Source: Jejuia sp043557195
GTDB lineage: Bacteria > Bacteroidota > Bacteroidia > Flavobacteriales > Flavobacteriaceae
Length of the DNA stretch: 64,000 nucleotides
NCBI GenBank assembly: GCA_043557195.1
Contig: CP121314.1
Location: 4,030,001-4,094,000 of the forward strand
Reading direction: 5' to 3'
Made by a program: the position numbers and the translations under genes
Notes under the pieces: generated by a model
What the model was told of the DNA's origin: nothing
The model's input: the letters and a program-made list of their open reading frames with translations, nothing else
The model's database searches: none
Shown: one piece after another, positions 34,761 through 43,091 of the stretch
Layout of the letters: each line of letters opens with the position of its first letter
How positions within the stretch are numbered: position 1 is the first letter of the stretch

Positions 34761-34830
34761 TATTAACACTAAAAGCTAATAGTATTAAGTTCACAACAAT
34801 GAGTAAGCTAATTATTAGTAATATCTTCAT
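34744..34830 (-). CDS. Possible 28-residue membrane peptide
   Basis: ATG at 34830 opens MKILLIISLLIVVNLILLAF followed by a short polar tail (SVNKKTEP) and TAA at 34744, within the loop of a minus-strand terminator. One hydrophobic helix with a lysine-rich end is typical of small inner-membrane peptides. The frame, hydrophobicity and terminator agree, but no homologue is known to me and the leader has no clear promoter box. Confidence 0.4.
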   Translation of the reverse strand: MKILLIISLLIVVNLILLAFSVNKKTEP

Positions 34831-34957
34831 GTTGTAGCTGTTGGTGTTATATAATAGATGTTAATTTTTTAAAAAGGTTGCGTGAAAAGAATCTATATTT
34901 TCACGAGTTTAAATATGAATACACATTTACTGTTCCTTTATTATATAACAAGTTTAC

Positions 34958-35362
34958 TTAATTTTCTCCTACTATATTTTTGGAAATGGGCTGCTTTAAG
35001 TTATAAATAGTTGCAAACTGAATCAATTTCCCATTACCAGTCATATTTAATTTTTTTCGTATGTTTTTTCTGTGGGTCTCAATTGTTGAAGTACTAAGGC
35101 TTAAGTTCTTTGCTATCTGAATTGAACTTTCACCACCTCCAATTAACATTAAAATTTGTTGTTCTCTTCCTGTAAGTTGTTTTGTATAGATTTGAGTTTT
35201 TTCTAAAATCATAAAAAAATTAATAAGTGAGTCTATTGCATCTGTATGTTTGGTTATCGATTTAACTGCAATTAATACTTTTAATAAACATTCCTTTGAA
35301 ATGGTTTCATTAATCTGTTTGAGGTTTTTTATAGTTTTTAGTATCTCTTTATAAGCAGTCAT
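34958..35362 (-). CDS. LuxR-type helix-turn-helix regulator without receiver domain
   Basis: The 134-residue protein has a helical N-terminal half of unknown role and a C-terminal LuxR/FixJ DNA-binding domain (LTGREQQILMLIGGGESSIQIAKNLSLSTSTIETHRKNIRKKL). There is no phosphoacceptor domain. An upstream ATG at 35407 extends the frame by 15 residues, but it abuts the terminator at 35408-35437. A good -7 box (TAGTTTTG, 35391-35384) lies between the two ATGs, so the internal ATG at 35362 is the likely start. It is adjacent to, but terminated away from, the two-component operon. Confidence 0.85.
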   Translation of the reverse strand: MTAYKEILKTIKNLKQINETISKECLLKVLIAVKSITKHTDAIDSLINFFMILEKTQIYTKQLTGREQQILMLIGGGESSIQIAKNLSLSTSTIETHRKNIRKKLNMTGNGKLIQFATIYNLKQPISKNIVGEN

Positions 35363-35383
35363 AAGTAAGATGAGTTTCAAATT

Positions 35384-35391
35384 CAAAACTA
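35384..35391 (-). promoter_or_regulatory. -7 box (TAGTTTTG) of the LuxR-type gene
   Basis: TAGTTTTG on the minus strand matches TAnnTTTG and lies 21 bp before the ATG at 35362. It decides the start, because a transcript from here cannot include the ATG at 35407. Confidence 0.55.
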
Positions 35392-35407
35392 GAAGTTGAA
35401 ACTGCAT

Positions 35408-35437
35408 AAAAAAATCCCCTTTAATGGGGATTTTTTT
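35408..35437 (-). terminator. Terminator of the two-component operon
   Basis: AAAAAAATCCCC / GGGGATTTTTTT forms a 12-bp stem around TTTAAT. On the minus strand it follows the response regulator gene by about 140 bp and is the only terminator between it and the LuxR-type gene. Confidence 0.8.
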
Positions 35438-35578
35438 AATCTTTCATATTAAGTGATATTCCTATACATTATTTAGGGTTCTGTAAGTACAATTATTTCT
35501 TAGATGTAATTTATAAAATTAATTATTTAAAATTAAACTTTGTATAAATCACAGTTTATACTCAATACTGAATAACTA

Positions 35579-36202
35579 TTAAAACTTATATTTCTTCTCT
35601 AAAGCATACCTCATCAATTCGCCTTTACCTTGTAAGCCTAAGATTCTTACCATATTCTTACGGTGTGTGTCTACTGTATGAATACCAATAAAGAGTAAAT
35701 CGGCAATTTCGCGCGAAGTTTTACCCTGACCAATAAGTTCTAGAATCTCAATTTGTCGTTTGGTTAGCACTCCTTTTGATTTGTTTGCCGCCTCTGAATT
35801 TAAAACATTGGTGTTTATATTTGCATCAAAATAGGTTTCCCCCTTATAAACGGTCAATATCCCTTCGTACACATCTTTTAAAGCTGAGTTTTTTAAAATA
35901 TAACCAGAAGCTCCTGCATTCAACATCCGTTGTATAGCTTCGGTTTGGTCAAACATCGTAAATGCCAATACTTTTATTTCTGGGTACTGTTTTTTGATTT
36001 GTTTTGTAGCTTCAATACCATCCAATTTTGGCATTCTAATATCTGTTAGCACCACATTTGGGCGCTTTTTTGCAACAATTTCTAGTAGTGCTTCTCCATC
36101 ATTTGCGCTTCCAACAATGGAAATACCATCCTCATATTCTAAAAGTAATTTTATGCCATCTATAAGCGATTGATGATCTTCTGCTATAGCTAATCGTATC
36201 AT
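35579..36202 (-). CDS. NarL/FixJ-type response regulator
   Basis: The 207-residue protein has a receiver domain with the acidic pair in AIAEDHQSL, the phosphoacceptor D54 in VLTDIRMPK, and a conserved K near residue 105. A LuxR-type helix-turn-helix output domain follows (LTKRQIEILELIGQGKTSREIADLLFIGIHTVDTHRKNM). The start overlaps the end of the histidine kinase gene by 4 bp, so it is the cognate regulator. Targets are unknown; the LuxR-type gene next door shares only the output fold. Confidence 0.92.
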   Translation of the reverse strand: MIRLAIAEDHQSLIDGIKLLLEYEDGISIVGSANDGEALLEIVAKKRPNVVLTDIRMPKLDGIEATKQIKKQYPEIKVLAFTMFDQTEAIQRMLNAGASGYILKNSALKDVYEGILTVYKGETYFDANINTNVLNSEAANKSKGVLTKRQIEILELIGQGKTSREIADLLFIGIHTVDTHRKNMVRILGLQGKGELMRYALEKKYKF

Positions 36203-37971
36203 GTTGGTATGTCTATTATTACTGTTGTTCCTTTCTTATGTTCAGACTCTATTGTCATATTACCACCTAAGTGTTCTACACGTTTATCAATACTACTTAT
36301 ACCCATACCTTTATGTTTTGTAGTAACTTGATTTGGGTTAAACCCCTTGCCATTATCTTCAATCATAATATTTAAAATGTCCTCATGATTGGTAAGATGA
36401 ATTGTAGCTTCTGTAGCTTCTGCATGCTTGATAACATTTGTAATCAATTCTTGAATAATTCTAAAAATGGTGAGTTCTAAGCTATTTTCAAGTCTATGTT
36501 CCAAACCATGGTCTATAACGTCTACACTAATTTTATTTGAAGCCGAAATTTTATCTGCCATATTTTGAACAGCAACCAGTAGTCCTTGCTTCGCTATAAC
36601 GCCAGAGTTTTTAGCATGAGCTATTGATCGTATTTTTTGGTAAGCTTCGTCCAAAAGGGTAGTCGTTTTATCAAATAGTTCTGGAGTTTTCTTGTCTTTT
36701 AATACATTAAAATGCAGTTTAACGGTTGCCATAAGTCCGCCTAAGTCATCATGTAAATCGTTAGCTATTCTTTGTCGTTCTTTTTCTTGGCCTTCAATCA
36801 TGGCATCTATACTTACCAATTCTTGCTCTTTAAGTACAGTTGCCAGTTTTTGACTTTCTAAGGCTTTTTCCTGTTCTGCCAGTTTTTGTTTTTTGCGGGT
36901 ATTATTTTGAATGAGGAGCATGATACTTCCGCCAAATAAAATAATTGCTATAGCAGCAATAAGTAGATTTCGATTTTGTTTGCGTTTATTTTCAATTTCT
37001 AGATTATCAGCACGTAATTTTTCGTTGTCGTATTGTTCTTTAATTTCAGATATAGTAGTATTTTGCTCTTTTAAACTTATTAATTCTTTTATGGAATCAT
37101 ATTTATATAAGTAATTATAAGCCTGTTCCCAATTCTTCTGATAGTAATATGTTGTTGACATATTATTATAAAGTATTTTTTTACTTTTTTTTCTGAATTT
37201 TGGTAAGCTTATTGCTTCAGCTTTAAGGTAATACTCTAAAGCCATATTATAATTTTTGGACCTACGATAAGTATTACCAATATTATTAAATATATTAAAT
37301 TCTTTATTTATATTCTTTCTAATTATAGTATCTCTATAATATATATTTAGAGCCTTATTATAGAAAATTAAAGCTGAATCTTGGCTTTTAAGTTTATTAC
37401 TGTAAAGTGAGCCCAAAAGCGAATAGAGGTCATTCTCAGAGTAAAAATCATCGAACGATTTAGGTAAATCTAGTGCTTTAAAAAAGTAATATTTTGCAGA
37501 GTCAATTTTATTTTTTCTAAAATATTCTATCCCAGTACTAGTATAACAATAAGACAGCCACTTCGACGAATTTTCATTTTCAGCATATTTGCAAATATCT
37601 TCTAGATAATTTTTATGCTTAAAACTATAACTATTCTGACTTTTAAGTACCTCAAAAATATCACGTTTGACTGCCACTTCATCCTCATTCCTTTTTAAAG
37701 AAGAATATAATTTCAGAGCCTGTTGATAATAAACTAATGCAGAATCCTCTTGATTTAGATTAACAAAAGCATTAGCGATTAGGAAATTACTTCGTGCACT
37801 AATGGTATCAACTTCAGTGAAATTATGAAGTTTATTTAACTGTATAACACCAAGGTAATCATTTTTCTCATATAATGAATCTAATTTATTTAAGATGTAA
37901 TGCCCCTTCTGTGCAAAAATATTATTGAACAGAAGGAGTGTAGTAAAACAAAGAAAAAAATTACGGTACAA
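36199..37971 (-). CDS. TPR-containing sensor histidine kinase (HisKA_3)
   Basis: The 590-residue protein has a signal peptide (residues 1-21) and an extracytoplasmic region of TPR-like helical repeats (residues 25-300, for example DSALVYYQQALKLYSSL and YNMALEYYLKAEAISL). One transmembrane helix (about 334-356) and a coiled coil follow. The HisKA_3 domain has the phosphorylated H407 in RIANDLHDDLGG, and the C-terminal HATPase has DNGKGFNP and GMGISSIDKRV. It probably phosphorylates the regulator encoded next. The gene overlaps both neighbours (11 bp with the lipoprotein gene, 4 bp with the regulator). Confidence 0.9.
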   Translation of the reverse strand: MYRNFFLCFTTLLLFNNIFAQKGHYILNKLDSLYEKNDYLGVIQLNKLHNFTEVDTISARSNFLIANAFVNLNQEDSALVYYQQALKLYSSLKRNEDEVAVKRDIFEVLKSQNSYSFKHKNYLEDICKYAENENSSKWLSYCYTSTGIEYFRKNKIDSAKYYFFKALDLPKSFDDFYSENDLYSLLGSLYSNKLKSQDSALIFYNKALNIYYRDTIIRKNINKEFNIFNNIGNTYRRSKNYNMALEYYLKAEAISLPKFRKKSKKILYNNMSTTYYYQKNWEQAYNYLYKYDSIKELISLKEQNTTISEIKEQYDNEKLRADNLEIENKRKQNRNLLIAAIAIILFGGSIMLLIQNNTRKKQKLAEQEKALESQKLATVLKEQELVSIDAMIEGQEKERQRIANDLHDDLGGLMATVKLHFNVLKDKKTPELFDKTTTLLDEAYQKIRSIAHAKNSGVIAKQGLLVAVQNMADKISASNKISVDVIDHGLEHRLENSLELTIFRIIQELITNVIKHAEATEATIHLTNHEDILNIMIEDNGKGFNPNQVTTKHKGMGISSIDKRVEHLGGNMTIESEHKKGTTVIIDIPT

Positions 37972-38635
37972 TGTCTCCTCCTATTTCATTTGGCCTTACC
38001 ATTTTTGGCAATATAATATCATAGCAACTGTCACCATAACCATCGTTTGATTGAATGCATCTTTGGAGAGCTATTACATGTCCACTATTAAAATTATCAT
38101 CGTGCAGTATAATTACTTTCAATTTGTTGTCATTAATAAGGCGTTGCTTTTTTAATCCAGTTTTATTTATTTTGAATTTTTTCTTAATAAAATATTTATC
38201 AGGTTTATTACTATTTGGAATGCCATTGTTTCCATCAAGAACAATTAATAAAACATTTGTTTTAGTTGTTGATATACTGAAATAGTTTACAATTTTAAGC
38301 TTTTTGGTTGAAACTGGTATTTTTATTTCAATTTGGTCATTTTTGAAATCAAAACCTCCTTCGACATCAAAATTTCTTTTTGTTTGGTAAGAACTTGGGT
38401 CCTCAATATCCTCAATTTCGATAATATCTACATCATCAGGTATAGGAAATAGACTTTCATGAAGTGTTTTTAAATCCTCATATTTTTCTTTAAAAATTTC
38501 ACATTTTTTTAGGTCATCTTCACACGTCCTAGTATTCTGTTCACAATTTTCAAGTTGTACATCTCTTTTTTCTTGTTTGTCACATGCAAGAAGAGATAAT
38601 AATGGTAGTAATAGTACAAATAACTTAATCTTCAT
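37961..38635 (-). CDS. Lipoprotein of the two-component operon, cysteine-spaced N-terminus
   Basis: The 224-residue protein has a lipoprotein signal (LLPLLSLLAC, Cys at 18) and a short coiled-coil-like segment with regularly spaced Cys (ENCEQNTRTCEDDLKKCEIF). After a proline-acidic linker there is a C-terminal beta-rich domain with two more Cys. I recognise no family. It is the first gene of the operon and overlaps the TPR kinase start by 11 bp, so it may be an envelope partner that feeds the kinase, which is inference from context. Confidence 0.65.
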   Translation of the reverse strand: MKIKLFVLLLPLLSLLACDKQEKRDVQLENCEQNTRTCEDDLKKCEIFKEKYEDLKTLHESLFPIPDDVDIIEIEDIEDPSSYQTKRNFDVEGGFDFKNDQIEIKIPVSTKKLKIVNYFSISTTKTNVLLIVLDGNNGIPNSNKPDKYFIKKKFKINKTGLKKQRLINDNKLKVIILHDDNFNSGHVIALQRCIQSNDGYGDSCYDIILPKMVRPNEIGGDIVP

Positions 38636-38698
38636 AATTCTGAGGGTTTTAAAGTATTAACAACATCACAAACTTCCACAAAAAGCCTGCAATAAAAA

Positions 38699-38716
38699 AT
38701 ACCCAATGCTGGGTAT
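38699..38716 (-). terminator. Terminator of the small membrane-protein gene
   Basis: ATACCCA / TGGGTAT pairs around a 4-nt loop. On the minus strand it is followed by TTTTTTATT. It lies 82 bp after the stop of the gene at 38798-38983. Confidence 0.65.
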
Positions 38717-38797
38717 ATTTCATCCTTTAATTTAATCAGAAAAGTTATGTTAAGATGAAATGCTAGATAAAAAGTCAAAAAAACAGGTATAGGGCTT

Positions 38798-38983
38798 TTA
38801 TTTAAAGAAAAACTTTATTGCAGCAATAAATGCAATAAATCCTATAAATGCAATAAGAATCCAAATACTACCTTTATAAAACTTTTGATGAAGCTTTAAA
38901 TCCTTTCGATAGGTATAGCCAATGATAATTGAGAACACAATAAAAAAGATAATTCCGAAAATGATTTGACCTTTACTAAACAT
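38798..38983 (-). CDS. Small two-helix membrane protein
   Basis: The 61-residue protein has two hydrophobic helices (IIFGIIFFIVFSIIIGY and ILIAFIGFIAFIAAIKFF) joined by a basic loop (TYRKDLKLHQKFYKGS). Similar small proteins beginning MFSKGQ are common in Flavobacteriaceae and uncharacterised. The frame opens six codons earlier at a TTG, but the ATG at 38983 gives the family-like start. It is divergent from the MazG-like gene. Confidence 0.65.
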   Translation of the reverse strand: MFSKGQIIFGIIFFIVFSIIIGYTYRKDLKLHQKFYKGSIWILIAFIGFIAFIAAIKFFFK

Positions 38984-39019
38984 ATGGCTATTTTTATGCA
39001 AATTTAACTAAAAGACAAC

Positions 39020-39406
39020 ATGCAAAACAAAATTGAAGCCGTAAAAGCATTTCATACAGCATTTAAAATTGGCCATAGAGAAACCCCTAAAGCCGATTTA
39101 GGATTAGCTAAAAACATGTTACGCTATAAATTGATGCGCGAAGAAAATGAAGAGTACTTAGATGCAGCAAATAACAACGATTTAGTAGAAGTGGCAGATG
39201 CACTTGGTGATATGCTTTACATTTTATGTGGAACGATTATAGAACACGGTTTGCAATACAAAATAGAAGAAGTGTTTGATGAAATTCAACGTAGTAATAT
39301 GAGTAAACTAGGGGCCAACGGGCAACCTATTTATCGCGAAGACGGTAAAGTACTTAAAGGTCCAAATTATTTCAAGCCAAATATTGAAGCTATTTTAGAG
39401 AAATAA
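39020..39406 (+). CDS. MazG-like nucleotide pyrophosphohydrolase
   Basis: The 128-residue protein has the all-alpha NTP-PPase fold, with the metal-binding acidic pattern in LMREENEEYLDA (EExxE) and EVADALGDMLYIL (ExxD). It probably hydrolyses (d)NTPs or related nucleotides to monophosphate and pyrophosphate as housecleaning. The C-terminal LKGPNYFKPNI is typical of the single-domain group. A strong terminator follows 17 bp after the stop. Confidence 0.85.
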   Translation: MQNKIEAVKAFHTAFKIGHRETPKADLGLAKNMLRYKLMREENEEYLDAANNNDLVEVADALGDMLYILCGTIIEHGLQYKIEEVFDEIQRSNMSKLGANGQPIYREDGKVLKGPNYFKPNIEAILEK

Positions 39407-39422
39407 CTTTGTCATCTAGAAT

Positions 39423-39456
39423 AAAAAGAGAGGAGCAAATTGCTCCTCTTTTTTTT
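39423..39456 (+). terminator. Terminator after the MazG-like gene
   Basis: AGAGGAGCAA / TTGCTCCTCT is a perfect 10-bp stem around a single A, followed by a T run. Upstream A residues make it usable in the opposite direction as well, but ilvE ends 58 bp away. Confidence 0.85.
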
Positions 39457-39471
39457 ATAAGTTTGAGTACA

Positions 39472-39500
39472 CTCTCCCTTTGTGAGAGAATAGGTGAGGG
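39472..39500. repeat. Short CTCTCCCTTTGTGAGAG-type repeat
   Basis: CTCTC-CCTTTGT-GAGAG followed by AATAGGTGAGGG resembles a short intergenic palindromic sequence (CCCTCACC...TCTCCC) found in many bacterial genomes. Only one copy is in the window, so this rests on recall. Confidence 0.3.
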
Positions 39501-39513
39501 CCTTAGGGCTTCC

Positions 39514-40578
39514 TTAAACCTTATACCTCCATCCAAAAGGATCCTCCGCTTTATTTGTTTGAATATCAGTAATGCGTTTCTTTAAATACTCCGCATAAGT
39601 ACTTTCTAGCTTAGGTAAGTCATAATCTACTCCTTTATAACCAAAACCAGAAATAGGTGAAATTACCGCAGCTGTACCCGCACCAAACATTTCTTTCAGT
39701 TCGCCATTTTTTGCAGCTTCAACAACTTCAGATACCGTAAGCTTTCTAACTTCAACATTAATATTTTCACTTTTTGCAAGTTCGATAATACTTTTACGTG
39801 TGATACCATCCAAAATTCTATCACTTGTTGGTCCAGTAATTAAAGTATCACCAATACGAACAAAAATGTTCATCGCACCAGCTTCCTCAATATATTCGTG
39901 TTTATGGTCGTCTGTCCAAATTACTTGCTGATACCCTTTAGCTTTGGCCAACTGCGTTGGGTAAAACTGACCCGCATAATTTCCACCAGCCTTAGCAAAA
40001 CCAACACCACCATCTGCAGATCTTGAATATTTTTCTTCAATTAAAACCTTTACTTCTCCTGAAAAATAAGAGCCTGAAGGCGCTGTACAAATAATAAACT
40101 TGTATTCATCGGCAGGAGAGGCATGAAACCCTTGTCCTGATGCAAATACGAACGGACGAATATATAGCGAACTTCCATCTTTTGTTGGAATCCAATCTTT
40201 ATCTAATTGTAGCAATGCAACTAAACCTTCCATAAAATACGCTTCTGGCAACTCTGGAATTGCCAAACGTTTCGCCGAAATATTCAATCGTTTACAGTTA
40301 TCCTCAGGTCTAAATAACCAGACATTGTCAGCATCATCTTTGTAAGCTTTCATACCTTCAAAAATAGATTGTCCGTAATGGAAAATCTTAGCCGATGGAT
40401 CTAAAGTTAATGGTGCATAAGGCATAATTTTAGGCGCATGCCATTTACCATCTTTATAATCGCATACGAGCATGTGGTCTGAAAATACACTTCCAAACTT
40501 CAAATCGTCAAAATCCACCTCCTTTATTTTGCTGGATTTCGTTTTTATAATCTCAATGTCGTTGATTATAGTACTCAT
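39514..40578 (-). CDS. ilvE: Branched-chain amino acid aminotransferase
   Basis: This 354-residue class IV PLP enzyme carries the catalytic Lys in GFAKAGGNYAGQ near residue 196, the class IV signature EYIEEAGAMNIF and the phosphate-binding GITRKSIIELA. The length matches the longer bacterial/eukaryotic BCAT type rather than the 309-residue E. coli IlvE. It transaminates leucine, isoleucine and valine with 2-oxoglutarate in the cytosol. It is a monocistronic gene. The valine product connects by pathway to isobutyryl-CoA handled by IcmF, but they are not linked genetically. Confidence 0.93.
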   Translation of the reverse strand: MSTIINDIEIIKTKSSKIKEVDFDDLKFGSVFSDHMLVCDYKDGKWHAPKIMPYAPLTLDPSAKIFHYGQSIFEGMKAYKDDADNVWLFRPEDNCKRLNISAKRLAIPELPEAYFMEGLVALLQLDKDWIPTKDGSSLYIRPFVFASGQGFHASPADEYKFIICTAPSGSYFSGEVKVLIEEKYSRSADGGVGFAKAGGNYAGQFYPTQLAKAKGYQQVIWTDDHKHEYIEEAGAMNIFVRIGDTLITGPTSDRILDGITRKSIIELAKSENINVEVRKLTVSEVVEAAKNGELKEMFGAGTAAVISPISGFGYKGVDYDLPKLESTYAEYLKKRITDIQTNKAEDPFGWRYKV

Positions 40579-40669
40579 ATCTTGTTCATTTAGCCTACAA
40601 ATTTATAAAATTCATTCTCAAAAAAGCGGTATATTTACATAAATGCTTTAAAATTAAAATATTTAAATT

Positions 40670-41173
40670 ATGAGATTCGTAATACTATTGATAATCTGTG
40701 GTTTAACCCTAAGTTCATGTAAAAACAAATCCAACGAAACCAATACTGAAACTAGCCAAAATAGCGACATTACCTATGCGTCTTTTGGTAAAGAAATCGT
40801 TTCCAACGATGCAGTCATTGCTAAATCCATGGCGGCACATTACGAAACCATGCAACAGGGAGATAGTATAGATTCAAAAATAAAAGCTAAGGTTAACAAC
40901 GTTTGTCAAGCCAAGGGATGTTGGATGACGCTAGATTTAGGTGAAGACAAAGAGGTTATGGTGAAATTTAAAGATTATGGCTTTTTCGTACCAAAAGATA
41001 TCGCCGGTAAAGAAGTTGTGATAAATGGTAAAGCCTATGTAAAAGAAGTTTCGGTAGACGAACAGCGCCATTATGCTGAAGATGCAGGTAAATCTGCTGA
41101 AGAAATTGCAGCAATAACCCAGCCTAAGCGCACGTATTCTTTTGAAGCCGATGGTGTTTTAGTACCTCAATAA
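40670..41173 (+). CDS. DUF4920 domain-containing lipoprotein
   Basis: The 167-residue protein has a lipoprotein signal (LIICGLTLSSC, Cys at 16) and an Asn/Thr-rich linker. The DUF4920 core contains NNVCQAKGCWMTLDLG and VMVKFKDYGFFVPKDIAGKEVVINGKAYV. The Cys pair in that core is conserved in the family. Envelope location is clear and function unknown. The repeat R3 lies between this gene and mnmD. Confidence 0.83.
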   Translation: MRFVILLIICGLTLSSCKNKSNETNTETSQNSDITYASFGKEIVSNDAVIAKSMAAHYETMQQGDSIDSKIKAKVNNVCQAKGCWMTLDLGEDKEVMVKFKDYGFFVPKDIAGKEVVINGKAYVKEVSVDEQRHYAEDAGKSAEEIAAITQPKRTYSFEADGVLVPQ

Positions 41174-41223
41174 ATTTTGTGGCCTTGAGGGATTCTGAAG
41201 TATGAAGAATTGTATCAAAAGGC

Positions 41224-41300
41224 GGGCGTTACCACAAGGGTCGGGCTTTCACTACTCGCTCTCTGCGAGGAGCTCAAACAGACCGTTCAATCCCTAACGC
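41224..41300. repeat. Flavobacterial intergenic repeat R3 (GGGCGTTA ... TAACGC)
   Basis: It begins GGGCGTTACCACAAGGGTCG and ends CAATCCCTAACGC. The left 25 bp and right 13 bp match R2, while the centre differs and holds its own stem (CTCGC-TCTCT-GCGAG). It lies 30 bp upstream of the mnmD ATG. Confidence 0.78.
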
Positions 41301-41330
41301 AAAAGAAACATTTTGCATTTGTAGTATAAC

Positions 41331-42059
41331 ATGAAACGTGAAATTATAATTACCGCCGATGGATCTTCAACCATTCATATCCCAGAATGGAACGAACAAT
41401 ACCATTCCAAACACGGCGCTATTCAAGAAGCATATCACGTTTTTATAAAACATGGTTTACATCACCTTTGTCATCCTGAACTTGTTTCAGGATCTGTAAA
41501 AAAAAACAAACCCAATGTCACTTCGAGCGGAGTCGAGAAGTCTCAAAGCATTTCCATTTTAGAAATAGGTTTTGGTACCGGTCTCAACGTTTTCATCACC
41601 TATTTAGAAGCCGAAAAGCTTAACCTAAATATTGACTATGTTGGAGTAGAAGGTTACCCTGTAGCATCTAATGAAATAAAACATCTTAATTACCTTTCAG
41701 AATTAAAGGCAGATAGCAGAGCAGAAGTATTCCAAAACATGCACAATTCAAATTGGGAAAAGCAGTTTAATTTAAGTCAAAGTTTTCAGTTGACTAAGCA
41801 GCAAAAAATGTTTGATGAAATAAGTGATGAAAACAAATTCAATCTGGTTTATTTTGATGCATTTGGAGCCAGAGTACAACCCGAACTGTGGACTGAATCT
41901 ATATTCCAAAAAATGTACGTAGCTCTAAAACCAAAAGGTGTTTTAGTAACCTATTCAGCAAAAGGTAGTGTGCGTCGCGCAATGCAATCCGTAGGTTTTA
42001 CAGTAGAACGATTACCAGGGCCTCCAGGAAAGCGAGAAATGCTTCGTGCAACAAAATAA
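41331..42059 (+). CDS. mnmD: tRNA (mnm5s2U34)-methyltransferase MnmD with repeat-derived insert
   Basis: This 242-residue stand-alone MnmD carries out the last step of mnm5s2U34 synthesis in tRNA. The DUF752-type motifs are ILEIGFGTGLNVFITYLEA (SAM binding, near residue 77) and NLVYFDAFGARVQPELW (active site), ending PPGKREMLRATK. Between HGLHH and ILEIGF it carries about 27 extra residues (roughly 47-73, including CHPELVSGS and SSGVEKS). Their DNA is two unrelated palindromic repeats. The frame stays open, so the enzyme is probably made with an extra surface loop. Confidence 0.88.
   Translation: MKREIIITADGSSTIHIPEWNEQYHSKHGAIQEAYHVFIKHGLHHLCHPELVSGSVKKNKPNVTSSGVEKSQSISILEIGFGTGLNVFITYLEAEKLNLNIDYVGVEGYPVASNEIKHLNYLSELKADSRAEVFQNMHNSNWEKQFNLSQSFQLTKQQKMFDEISDENKFNLVYFDAFGARVQPELWTESIFQKMYVALKPKGVLVTYSAKGSVRRAMQSVGFTVERLPGPPGKREMLRATK
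41473..41540. repeat. Two palindromic repeats inside mnmD
   Basis: The first is ATCCTGAA-CTTGT-TTCAGGAT (41473-41493), a palindrome of the CHPELVSGS-coding type. The second is CTTCGAGCGGAGTCGAGAAG (41521-41540), an imperfect palindrome. Both are known to me as dispersed repeats in Bacteroidota genomes. The first has a diverged relative within R1 at 1621-1639. Confidence 0.7.
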
Positions 42060-42176
42060 ATTGTAGTCTTAAAAACCTTTACAAGAAAATTAAAAACTTC
42101 AAACGATTTCTGTTAAACCTAACTTAAACTTTCGGTCTTAGCCTATACCATTTCGTAAATTTATACAAAAAAGAAG

Positions 42177-43082
42177 ATGCGCGTTTTAATTACAGGAGCT
42201 ACGGGATTGGTCGGACAGGAAATTGTCAAACGCTGTCATGCAAAAAACATACAAGTCAATTACCTCACAACCCGCAAATCTAAAATCTCTCAAGATGACA
42301 ACTACAAAGGATTCTACTGGAATGTAGATACTCGAGAAATAGATATAAACTGTTTTAAAGGTGTTGATGCTATTATTCATTTAGCTGGAGCCTCAATCTC
42401 AAAACGGTGGACAGAAGCTTATAAAAAAGAAGTTATTAATAGTAGAGTAGAGAGCACTCAATTACTTATTGATACTTTAAAAGGTGAATCGCATAACATA
42501 AAACAAATTGTGTCAGCAAGTGCTATTGGAATTTATCCAGATTCATTGACTAATTATTACGATCAAACCCATAAAGAGGTTAGCAATTCATTTCTTGGAG
42601 AAGTAGTGCAAGCTTGGGAACAAGCCGTTGATGGTTTTTCAAAAGTAAATATTAAAGTATCTAAAGTTCGCATTGGTTTGGTGTTGTCAGATAAAGGAGG
42701 TGCGCTAAAAGAAATTACAAAGCCAATAAAGTTTGGTGCAGGTGCAGCTTTTGGAAGTGGAAAACAATGGCAGTCATGGATTCATATTGAGGATTTATCA
42801 CGTGTATTTTTGTTTGTATTAGAACATAGTTTAGAAGGGGTTTACAATGGTGTAGCACCGAACCCTGTATCAAATACTGAACTTACCAAAACAGCTGCAA
42901 AAGTGCTAAGAAAACCTTTATTTCTGCCAAATATTCCAAAATTTGTTATGAAACTTGTTTTAGGCGAAATGCATATTATTTTATTTGAAAGTCAGCGAGT
43001 GAGTTCTAAAAAGATTGAGGAAAAAGGCTTTGAATTTGAATATAACTATTTAGAGCCTGCATTAAACGATTTATTAGATTAG
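42177..43082 (+). CDS. TIGR01777 family epimerase/oxidoreductase (SDR39U1-like)
   Basis: The 301-residue extended SDR protein has the NAD(P)-binding start VLITGATGLVGQEIVKRC and HLAGASISKRWTEAYKKEVINSR. SASAIGIY replaces the usual YxxxK region, and the C-terminal DUF1731 segment ends LEPALNDLL. The family includes the human SDR39U1 and the bacterial YfcH. NADP-dependent activity is likely, but the substrate is unknown. It follows mnmD by 117 bp on the same strand. Confidence 0.87.
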   Translation: MRVLITGATGLVGQEIVKRCHAKNIQVNYLTTRKSKISQDDNYKGFYWNVDTREIDINCFKGVDAIIHLAGASISKRWTEAYKKEVINSRVESTQLLIDTLKGESHNIKQIVSASAIGIYPDSLTNYYDQTHKEVSNSFLGEVVQAWEQAVDGFSKVNIKVSKVRIGLVLSDKGGALKEITKPIKFGAGAAFGSGKQWQSWIHIEDLSRVFLFVLEHSLEGVYNGVAPNPVSNTELTKTAAKVLRKPLFLPNIPKFVMKLVLGEMHIILFESQRVSSKKIEEKGFEFEYNYLEPALNDLLD

Positions 43083-43091
43083 ATAGAATAC

